Part shown: piece by piece, positions 46,101 to 58,100 of the stretch
Numbering within the stretch: the first letter of the stretch is position 1
Layout of the letters: each line of letters begins with the position of its first letter
Assembly: GCA_026874595.1 (NCBI GenBank)
Contig: CM049312.1
Location: 25,473,956-25,537,955, forward strand
Reading direction: 5' to 3'
Origin: Sipunculus nudus
Taxonomy: Eukaryota; Annelida; Sipuncula; Golfingiida; Sipunculidae
DNA: 64,000 bases
The notes under the pieces: generated by a model
The model's database searches: none
What the model saw: only the letters and a program-made list of their open reading frames with translations
What the model was told of the DNA's origin: nothing
Translations under genes and position numbers: made by a program

Positions 46101-49100
46101 AATTGTTTGCCAGCATTCCTCATATGTAATTGGACTATTTAAAACATTACTGTCCTCTGTCCTTAGTTTTGGAACATTAACAAAGTTTAGATAGTGCTCT
46201 ATTTCAGCACTGTTTTTATCAATTTTATTTGAATATAAGTTCTGATAAAAGTTTTTACAAAAAGATAGGATTTCCTGCTGATCAGTTGTAAAGGAACCGT
46301 CTTCTTTTTGCAATTTTCGTATTCTTTTCCCGGTATTATTATACTTCTCTAAATTAAGAAAATATTTAGTGCTTTTTTCTCCTTTTTCATGCCATCGAAC
46401 TTGAGACCTGGTAATTAAACCCTGAGTTTTAATATTATCTATTTCTTCTAATTCTGTCTCTATTTTAGTATTAAGTCTTTGTAACATTTTACCTTACCTG
46501 GATCATCTTCCATATCCATTAAAAAGTACAAATCTTTCAATCTAGTTGATAGCATATGTTCCTTATCATTAAGCTCTCTTTTCTTTTCTCGACAATAGTT
46601 TATACAAAATGATCTTATTTTGTACTTAATCAATTCCCACCTTACTCTCGGGTCCTCAATTACTGCCGCTTCATTTATCCAAGTTGTTTTCTGTATTATT
46701 ATTTCTTTTACAAACTCTTTTATCTTCCGGGACACTATTATTCAACTTCCAATACCCCATTCCTTTTTTACGTTGATTTTCTTGAATGTTCAAAACTATG
46801 GCGCTATGGTCCGACTTTATAAAAGGAATTATGTCTGCTTTAGAAATAGAATCTTGCATTAAGCTACTTATAAGCCAATAATCAAGCCTGCATTTAATCT
46901 TTTCACTCTTTTGCCCCCAAGTTAAGTTTTTTATTTCTGGGTTTTTAATTCGCCATATATCAATTAATTCCAAATTTAGAATTTATAATATTAACCACTC
47001 TCTCTTTCTTCTCTATATTTCCTCTGTTGTCTAACCGCTCATCCATAACTACATTAAAATCCCCTCCCATAAAAACATTATCGTCTGGTGAAGAATACTT
47101 TTAAAGAAGATTTTTTACTGATTATAGAACTGAACCTGGCAAATCTGATTATTAGGGGAATACACGTTAACTAAAAAATATCTTCTTCCTTCAATTTCTA
47201 CTTTAACTAATACCATTCTTCCGTCAGATGATTTATATACTATGTCCAAATCTTTCATTTCTAAATTATTCTTAAATAAAATGACAGCACCTTTACTACT
47301 GGAATTTCCATGACTGTATACAATCGTACCGTACCATTTGTTTCTCCATATCTTTTCTACATCCGGAGTGCTATGTGTTTCTTGCAAAAAACAGACTTGA
47401 CAGTTGTTTGATTTTGCCCATCGAAAAACTGACCTACGCTTACATATATTTTGTAGACCCCTCACATTCAAACTAATAAAATTAACTATTGTTAAAAATG
47501 TCTAAATCATTTGAGAATACTATGCACAGAATGTTATATACAAACACAATTGCTGAATTTTTAACTTTTCTAAAATCACGAAAAAACAATAACATAGATG
47601 TCTGACAGCTTCCTGCCTCTGTTAACAGATACCTGCATTGTGCTATCAGTTTCCTACACCCTAAACCACAGTTTTTGATGTAGGGAAAAACCAATGGCCG
47701 ATAGCTTTTATGGCATTGGCTCAGATGCATAAGGTTGACCATTAAAGCTTGCTCCATGAACATAATATCACTAAATGGAAATACATTGTATACCATAACC
47801 CATAATGCCTCCCCCCAACTTTTATGTCTATTTAACTTACCAAAATACCAATGCATACATCGTATATCTGAAAAAAAAATGTAACCACATCAACTTCCTG
47901 ATTAGGAGGTTCCCATGTAATATACGCACACATTAAATTATAATTGTACGCACACATTTCATTATAATTGTACACATATGCTTACCTGGTTATGCCTACA
48001 AAATGACGGGGTCCCGTCCTAAGATCGCTCCATAGTTCCGACCATACACGTAATTACTTATATTTTTTTGTTCAAACTACTTTAGTGTTCTTTCAATAGT
48101 AAATGCCTCTAAATTGAGACCATCCATAAAATCATACAAAATAACAGGCACTTCCCTGGTCCCAGGGCCAAACCCTGTATCACGAACATAATCGCGAAGT
48201 ACTGTTTGACCTGGGACAGTTATTACGCTGTGTTATTATCGCCAAAAGGATAGATCAAAGAAGGGATTACCCGTGCCCAATTAATGGGCGACTCTTCATG
48301 CATGGCCAACTGACAGGTATGTGCGGGTGACCCACAGTCTGTTAGAATTACAATATTAAGCGCGCTACGGTTTCGTTTCTGTGTTCCAACCACATCGTGT
48401 ACAGCGACCTGAGCTCGTATTTTCTGCTGAAAACATTCCCCTTTTTTCCAATTAATATGCCCAAACCTAACTTCAGCTGTTTTCAATTCATAACTGTTAC
48501 CTCATACACATTCATAATAATGACCGCTCTGCAATGTAGAGCCTCTTGTTAATACAAATATATACATCGAAATGTTTCATAATCAATGTTACATATTTCA
48601 TAACAAAACCTCAATTAAAATATGGTCACGTTGCTCTGCCCCCATGTTTGCCTCAGCTCGTGGAAATGTTTCACACATTTACATATAAATATACATATCC
48701 ATTTTTTTCCATATAAAACCTAAATTTACAGAAAAAAATCTTTGTTGAATATTAAGACAAAAAGATAATACAGCACGTTTGAAAATCTATTTTGAGGAGA
48801 TGTTTTCCCCCCAAATAAATATATAATTTAGAGTATTGAAACTTTGTAACAGGACTATATAATAATGCCAGGTAAAATATTTTATTTCTTTAGTTTCAAA
48901 GTATGTTCTCTATACTATTTTCATCATATGAAAAATAAGATAATAGTGTTTCTCTTTTGCGCACTCAACATATTTACTGTTCATACACAAGTATATGTCT
49001 TTGTTTCCTAGGAACCCGTCTCTGTTTACATTAAAAAACAGGTATAGATGCATTCCGGTAATAACCATGTTGTTGGTCCCTTTTGAGTACTGACCAACTA

Positions 49101-52100
49101 TATAACATAATATCCATATGTAAACATCCTCATACATACAGGTCAAACTTGTTCAATTAAATTAATATGAAACTTTACCAATATCAAATGGGGTTGCCCT
49201 GCTCGTTCAACAACCTAATAACAAGTAAATATTTATACACTTTTCTCTGCCAAAGCAAGGTCCCCTAATCATGTTGCTGAATTCCCCCTGTTTGAGTTCA
49301 AAATACGTGTACAATTACGAATATATTTTTAAACAATATGAAGTGCATTTAATTAGTAATAAATACAATATGCAAATTGTTACTCAATTAATATATTTTG
49401 AATATAAACAAATAAACTAGTTGCTTTTCATAGAGAGTTCTTACTTGTGCGTAGATATTAGGATTTCCTTTCTGCTTCACAATAACCCAAAGTCAGAGTT
49501 TCACTACCGTACCTTGTACAAATAACTGTCCATTCACAAATCTACATTTCTTTCCATCCAGGTGAGCTCTCTTCATGAGGGGTAAGGCCTTTTTTCCTAA
49601 GTTCAAAATCCTCGGGTATAAAATCTTCAAAAATCAGATTTGCTCCGTCCTCACCTTTTCTTTTTGCAGAAGATATCAACATCCGTCTGTCCTCCCTGCT
49701 GTAGCATGTAACTAATATCTGTCGTGGTCTCTCGCCACGTTTTTTTCCGTTCTATTGACCACCTCGAACATTTTACTAACATCTTCTTTAGATCTCCCTG
49801 TAACAATTTCTTTGTCCAAAATACATTCTATCAACTTTTCTCTACAATGTTCTCCCGGCTCCTCTGGTATTCCTGGTACTCTCATTTTATATTCACTTCT
49901 TTGCCTTTTATTTGCTAAGGAGTCTTTCCTCAGTGATTCAATTTCACCTGTCATTTGTTCCTGGTCTATTTTTTCTTGATTCATATCTTGTTTTAATGTT
50001 TCATTTTCTTCTTTTAGCACTCGTATTTCAGCATATGCACACTCAAGACTACTCTCCAGTTCTGTAAATCTCTGATTAAACTGTGTTGTAACTTTGTTCA
50101 CAATCCTTTCCTCCGACTCACTGACCAGTTTTTCCACATTTCGAATAGCTCGCATAAGTTCAGTATTGTCTATATGGTCTGGAGGGTTCGACGTGGCAGG
50201 TGCTCTGCTTGCCATATTACCGCCCCCTTGTCCACTTTGTGTTTCTATTTCCTTATTTTTATCACCATATTTTCTTAATCCGTATTTTTCCAATGTTGGC
50301 GTATGTCCTGTTGAAGATTTTTTACCCCTGCCTGACATAATACTGAGTCCCTAGTTATATTTATTCCAATAATTCTTGGAAAATATCAGGAGCAATGCCG
50401 AACACGTCTATTCGGTGCTGGCCATGACCTTCACCTACCAGGCAGGTATCTCTTTGAGATCAGATAGGTAACGCCTTAAGACCAGGCAGGGGACGCTTAA
50501 GACCGGACAGGTAACATTTAAGATCAGACAGGTAACGCTTTAGGACCAGGGAGGGGACGCTTTAAGACCAGACAGGTGACATTTTAAGATCATACAGGTA
50601 ACGCTTTAGGACCAGGGAGGGGACGCTTTAGGATCTCGCTGGTTAACTCTAAAAGATCAGACAGGTAACGTTTTTAGATCAGAAAGGTAACACTTTTAGA
50701 CCAGTCAGGTAACGCTTTAAGATAAGACAGGTGGCGTTTTAAGACCAGGCAGCTGACGTTTTAAGATCAGAAAGGGAACGTTTTAAAATCAGACAGGTGG
50801 CGCTTTAACATCAGACAGGGGTCCAATCACTTATTTGATCTTTATAAGGTAATCCCTTGGAGCTTTTATAAAAATAGGCCAAAATATGTGGGTATTACAG
50901 CACACAAGCTGCTTTTTTTTGTTGATATCAATTGTGCTAATAATATGTGGGGCCGCCAAAAAATCAAAACTAATTTAACAAGGGCATCTTGGAGCAATTC
51001 ATATAAGCCGGCGCTTTGCAAACAACAAGCGACCCTTTATATGCAACCTACCACCAAAGTTTAAATGTTTTCCCTTTTGTCAACACTGCTGTGTTTACAA
51101 ACATGTTGATAAACACGTCACACATCCTTTACGAAGGCCTTATGGCAACATTTCACAACCAAAATTACCCATAGATCAATAATATATACACAGAAGAAGA
51201 CAGATTTACATTCTTTTTCAAAAGGTAGGTGATTAGGCACCTTTAAGATCAGACATGTGACGTTTTAAGATCAGACAACTGCCGCTATAAGACCAGACAG
51301 CTGACGCTTTAATTAAGACCAGACAGGTCTTATATGTTTTTTATGCCCCCGCCACAAAGTGGCCGGGGCATATAGTTTTACCCATGTCCGTCCTTCCGTC
51401 CTTCCGTCCTTCCGAAATAAAACAGTTGTACGGACTTTTTCTCGCAATGCCTGCAGATATTGGTCTGATTTTTGGTGTGTGGGCAGATAATGACCAGTTA
51501 CAGATCGAGTTCGCGTTTCGTCTCAGTTGACCTACTTTTGACGGTTTTACGGCTCCTTAACTTAGAAAATTTCATGAAAAATAGAAATTTTCATGAAAAA
51601 TACACATGTACGGACTTTTTTCGCAATGCCTGCAGATATTAGCCTGATTTTTGGTGTGTGGGCAGATAATGACCAGTTACAGATCGAGTTTGCGTTTTGT
51701 CTCGTTTGACCTACTTTTGACTATTTTACAGCTCCTTAACTAAGAAAATTTCATGAAAAATATAAATTTTCATGACAAATACACATGTATGGACTTTTTT
51801 TTTTCGCAATGCCTGCAGATATTGGCCTCATTTTTGGTCTGTGGGCAGATAATGACCAGTTACAGATTGAGTTCATGTTTTGTCCTAGTTGCCCTACTTT
51901 TGACCGTTTCACGGTGGTCTTACATAGAAAATTTCATAAAAAAGTGCACATGTACGGACTTTTTTTCGCAATGCCTGCAGATACGGGCTTGATTTTTGGT
52001 GTGTAGGCAGATAATGACCATCTACAGATCAAGTTCTTGTTTTGTCCCAGTTGACCTACTTTTGACCTTGACTGCTCCTGAATATAGAAAGTTTAATGAA

Positions 52101-55100
52101 AAAATAGAAATTTTCATAACAATTGCATATGTATGGACTTTTTTTTCCGCAATGCCTGCACTCGGATACCACCCTGATTTTTTATGTGTGGGCAGATAAT
52201 GACCAGTTACAGATCGAGTTCACGTTTCGTCCCCGTTGACCTACTTTTGACCATACGACACCTCCTAAACTTAAAAAAAATTACAAAATTTAACAAATGT
52301 TTCTAATTTGCCCCAGGCGGGGGCTTTCGTGTCGTTCCGACACATCTAGTTTATAATCACTTGTCATTATTAAACATTTCTTTCCATTAAAATCGGCAAA
52401 CATCAGGTTGGATGACATAATAGTATCCATAAAATTGACAAAACAAAATTGAGGATTTAGGAAATAGAGAAACTTCAGATAAAAGAGTCAACAATACTTA
52501 GCTTTGGATAACATAAGTATAACATATTTATAATTTTTAATACCTATGTTATATCATCATGGCAGGATATTGATTATCTGAACTAGTATGACAGCTACAT
52601 CATTCTTATTACCCCATGTAAAATGTTATTATAATTTGTAACTAAAGATTTCGCCTTTTCGTTCTTTGTGAACCATGAACAAATAAGAGACAACAGTTCA
52701 TCAATCATAGCACTGGTTAACATATAAGGTCAGCAGTTATGTGATTTGGTGATTTTATTTCAATTTTTTTCAGTATCTTTTAATATCTGTATCACACTTA
52801 AAACAGGCATTTGGTTAAGTCCCAGGATCCAGGAGGACACAATGACGAAAAAACCGAGACCCATAAAACTACGTTTTACGAAACATACTTTGTACACGTG
52901 CATTCAGTTTTATAAAAAAAATTGGTTTTCCTCCCTGGACATTGAAAAGTGGCATATACGTAAAGAATTCGTCATACAATGTTTAATAAGTGTGTTTTTT
53001 TTTAGATTCATACATACAGCTATAATACATCCCTCATGACATTTTGTGTTACCAGTATAGCTCATGATGTACGATGGGAAATCTGAGATGGAGTGTTTTA
53101 ATCACTCTTTCCTTCTGTCTCGCACCTGTTTCCGTTTAACATCACGCTCGGATGTCCCCTGATCGTGACTGCTGGATACCAGATATCATCAAAAAAGGTC
53201 ACTACGCACGGATAGTGTACACACGCCAATTTTCTCGCCACACACTTCAAACAGTGAGCATTTGGATACGTCTAAGTCTCACTTTATCTTTCAAACGTAA
53301 ATGCCAAACGTATGTCATGAATATTCAGTATGATTTATAACCCTGGTTATCTTGTGATGCCCCAATCAGTTTGCTGATATTATTATTCGCCTAATCTGAC
53401 ATTCTTCCTGCTAATCATAGGCGTAATGGAGTTTGGACGTATGCCCCTTTGTCCTCCCCTCTTTTAACTTAATAAATGAATTATAATTTGTCATTAAATA
53501 TAAGCTGTAACTACAGTTATTAAATATACAAGTTGTTAACAAAAATGTGTCAGTTTCGCGTATTTCCTCGCACCTCAGTGAAATGCAGAAATAAAAAAAA
53601 ATAAAATAGAAAATTAAACTGATATTTCGATATGATTCTACCGTTTCCACGGCACGGTGGTACTCGGAGAAAAAAAAATGCAGGTTTTATAGATTAGCAT
53701 TTTTTTAGGAAAACATTTTTACTTCATTTTGGTGTCTGAATCAGTGATATTAACTGTTATTCTACTGTCAAATTGCTTCACAATTTCTTAAATTTGAATA
53801 GAAACGTTAATGTTTCCAACGCCCAGCCCCCTCTGCCGCTTCACATCCTTGACAGTTGTGATTCACTGAAAATTCTTGTTTACTGATAAATAGCGCCCCT
53901 CAACCCCAGATCACGCTCCTGGATCTACCACTGATAACCTGATAACATTATAATTATTATAAAAAGTAGCAGTAGTAGTAACAGTAATAGTAGTTGTAGT
54001 AGTGGTAGTAGTAGTATTACACTATATTTTGTATAAATGTGTGTTGAGGGGGGGGGGGCACCACATGCACCCATTGCGAAAGTGCACACCTGGGTAGCCG
54101 GGCTCCACAGTCCAAATCAAATTTTAGTCATGATCTAAGGCTGGAACGATATACCAATATATCAAAAAACATAGAAACGCAACGTCGGTACGATTATCTA
54201 ATATGCTACTTAATATTTTATATGTTGTCCTTTTAAGACTTAAATAAGTTCAAATACTATTAAACGGGACCGAAGTGTCAATATCCAATTTAATAGTCTC
54301 GTCGGTATATGAAGTAAAGGGGAAAAGGAGATGGAAAAAGTTTCAGCTTAATATTACGCATCTTGTAGCTTACACATCAGACGAAAGATTTGACTCATCA
54401 AAAGCGAACACTGTAGGTTATACTTTGGTTATAGCTCCACTGAAATATTGTTCGTCTAAATGCGACTGTAACTAGACTTGTCATAAGACAGTCACGGATC
54501 TTCACCTTCACGGGCGGGTTCAGGATGTAGGAAATGGAGGATTTCAGCCCCGGAGGACTAAAAACAAACAAAAGCTTTAGAAGATCCCAAGGTCTGGAAA
54601 GGGGAGAGAGGAGTTCTAAGCCGCAACATTGGTCACAAAGCAATAAAAAAAGTTTAGGCGGCTGAAAAAGAAGGCAAGGAGGGGGGGGGGGCGCCTGAAC
54701 TGCTCTGGATCTATTTGTGACCTATCTCCAACCCCCAAACCACCATTAAAATAAACTACACTGTTTGGTATTTCCGGTGATCTAAATTTTTATCCATCTG
54801 TACAAGTTTCGGACAAACTAAAGTTTTGTCAAACAGAAATTAAATTTGATTGTTCTTTCCTGAGTTTTCACGGATGAGCTGAAAATGCTTACGTCACATT
54901 TTCATAATTTGCAAAAGTAATAAAGATATTTTAACCAAACTTTGCATTGCACTGCTATACGTTATAAAAGACCTCTTTTGATAGAGAATAAAGTTCTGGG
55001 TCCAACAGGTTGGGACGAGATGCGTGTGGAGCGGTTATGACCGAAAGTGACGTATCCTTGAGACTGCTGTGGGTAATTTAAAGCTGTAAATAGTAAACAT

Positions 55101-58100
55101 AGCGAAGTTTGCTTGTTGATTGACAATCACTGCATAAACATGTTAATGAAATGACCATCTACAGTTTGACATTTTGACTTCTACTGTGACCTTGACCTTT
55201 GGCCCTTTTAACCTAGTTGTTTGTATTTAGTAACACTTTATTTAGAACGATAGTTATATAAAACAATATAGAACTTTTGTCGTTCCTCCTTGAATTCTGA
55301 CGGACGCGTTAGAAATAGTGACGTTACATTTTCGTTGTCTTTGTGTATAATTCAACATGTATTAAAGCCATCCTGAAGCTAATCCAGCAGAGCGATCCAG
55401 GGGCCCGGACCCCCCACCCTTTTCAGCCACCGCAACCTTTTCATTAGGGTTTCAGACCAACTATTTCGGCCTAACCCCCCCCCCCCCCCTACCTTTCCCG
55501 GTCCTGGGGACCTTCTTTTAGATTTTGTCATTAGTCCTTCTTGGCCGAACCCCTCCTTTTCCTAAATCCTGGATCCGCCCGTGATATCGGTACCAAACTT
55601 GTCACTGTACAGCTACATTGTAAATGGCATATGTTTGTTATAGTCTCAACTTTCTAGATGTAATGGTTCCACTAGAAAAGGGAATTAACTGAAAAGTGTT
55701 GAGTAATTGTTCTTATATCTTTCCGCATTAGTGATTTCCAGAATTTGCCATAGAAATATCGGGGCAGATTTTAAAGGCCTACTTTTATTGATTTATTGCC
55801 ACCTTTTTATAGATTAAGAATAAATCGACATTAAAAATCTGAAAATGAACACTTTTATCCCCATGACCTTAAAAAGATGGTTAACGTAACTGAATTGGGT
55901 CCAATTTATTTAGCCCGTAGTGTGATCAATCAGATTTAAAAACCGGCAGAATAATCAGAAAAAGAAGAAGATGATTAGGAAAATTAATAACGGAGAAACC
56001 AATATCATCAGCTATTGTTGTGTGGAGATAATAATAGATGGATAAGAGGAGGAGCCTTTTTAATTCTAAAATGTCCCTAGGTTTAATGTCTTTTTGTAAC
56101 AAGTATTGGAGTCTAAGTCAAGATAAACCAATTATAGATATGCCAATTTATAATTTGTCACAAATTATGTGATAAACTTTCCAATTCCCGTTTTGCACGA
56201 CTAGTTCATACTCCTTTCTTCAGCAAATATAAACAAAGGTTTATGTTCTAAAGCCCCATTAAAAACTAAAACAGACGAGTGAAATAGTTTATTATTAAAT
56301 GTAGTACATCATTACAGAAGGAGACAGGGAGCCTCATTTCTGGATTGCTATTATTTTATCCTTTTATGCCATCAAATCAAAAGATCCAGTGTGTATACCG
56401 GCGATTCAATTGTGAACATGTCTTGTAAACATTAAAAATCAGGGTTAAATTTAATATTTTCCACCTTTTCTCAAACTTAAATACTTTTCTTTATGCAAAT
56501 CCTGTACGTCGCAATACTCTTTCAGTGTTAGAGGCAATGGACAATGTTCTTTGGCATTTCGTCTGCGTTAACCTTAACGCACCTGTTTTATTCATACAAA
56601 TCCTGACGTTTTTCCTGCACATTGGAATTTCTCTTTCAGTATCTTCGTCTGACAGCGGAGTCATTTGATACCGAGGCGTGTTGTGACAAGCTACGTGTAT
56701 TAGACAGTGATGGTAACGTCCTAGAAACTCTGAGAGGTAGTCAACCTGAAGGCAGGAGCTACGACCTCAAGGTGTCATCTTCAGACATTAAACTGGACTT
56801 TACAACGGATCACAGTCACTCCAAAAGAGGATTCAAGATCTTGTACCATTTAATGGGTAAGTGGTCGCTCAGTACGAAAAGGCTCATTTCCCTTGGAAAG
56901 GGGGTATGATTTCATTCTCGTTCGTGTGTTTGTATGTTTGTTTACAACATAATCATGAACAGAATCTCATGAAATTTTCAGGGCATTTCAGTGAAGAATC
57001 GATTATATTTGGTTTACATCCGGCACATGATTCGGATTCAGGAACGTCATCAAGAAATATTCTTAAATGTACAGTCACTTATGCAAGAATGAACCGTGAA
57101 ATATGGGCCGTTTAAGGCGGAGGTTTCCATTCATTAGCATGCAGACGTTTAGTATTTCCTATCGTAAACATAACTGGTCAAAGACTAAAGAACAGAGGTT
57201 TGGGATTAAATAGTCTAATCATAAAAAAACAATTGTTGTTTATTTTATATCTGTATTAAGGACGCATGGCAATATCTAAATATCACCTTGTCTTAAAGAT
57301 AATAGCCCTCAAATTCAAAACAGGTATTCCACACTATGTACAGTAGTAATAGTTTTACACTATACCATAACTAAATGGACATTGGAAAAAAATCTTATCG
57401 AAATGAATAATACAATTTAAATAAAATTTAATTTTATCTTGGAATAATATCAAGTCCATCATTCCTCAAAATGTTACCACTAATTGACCAGTCAAATTAC
57501 AAATTTTACTCGATAAACGGGTTTCTAAGAAACGTCGACCATTTCATAATTGAACCCATATAACATATTATATATACATGGGCAGAATTTTTGCTCTTGT
57601 CTGTTGTTTTACCTTTGGAAAAAAGTAGGCATCATTGATATGTTCTCACTGTTATTACATTGGAAAATAATACAAACATTCAGCAGTTGGAATACTAAGC
57701 CTATGTCATTTCTATTTAATTCAAAGACAATTTCTACACACTTTCATCCCTCCAGATTGTCCCTGTGGTACTTTCGGAGTCGGGTGTGAAGGAAAGTGTG
57801 CTGCAGGCTGTGACGGGTCATGTGACCTGGCAACGGGCACGTGCAGGTGTCGTCCTGGATACCAAGGGCCATCCTGCCAAAAAGGTAAGTTATACATATA
57901 CCCGGGTTGGAACGGTATTACTGCGGACAGATATAGTATACAAATATTTTGTACAATCATGGATAACTTTATAATATTTTGTCAATTTTACAGTATTCAT
58001 TATTTTTCCAGATTTGTTATATGCTTATGTTGTATTTGATTGGTGAGAAAATTAAAATATTTAGGTTAAATATAGGACACCATGACATAATCCTATTGGA

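Larger units (their letters stand above)
44143..50436 (-). mobile_element. L1/Tx1-like non-LTR retrotransposon with 13-bp target-site duplication
   Basis: A minus-strand element of about 6.3 kb inside gene C intron 2, opposite to the gene. The flanks carry identical ACCAGGCAGGTAT at 44130-44142 and 50437-50449. A T run follows on the left (44143-44148), consistent with an A-rich 3' tail. It contains ORF1 (50338-49542), a long middle segment without a recognised ORF (about 47.49-49.54 kb) and ORF2 (about 47.47-44.36 kb) with an internal deletion. The apparent 5' end is present, so it was probably full length at insertion. Confidence 0.85.

Noticed and set aside
47482-49146. Several minus-strand frames of 78-124 codons
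   Set aside because: They lie between ORF1 and ORF2 of the L1-like element and show no motif; probably chance.
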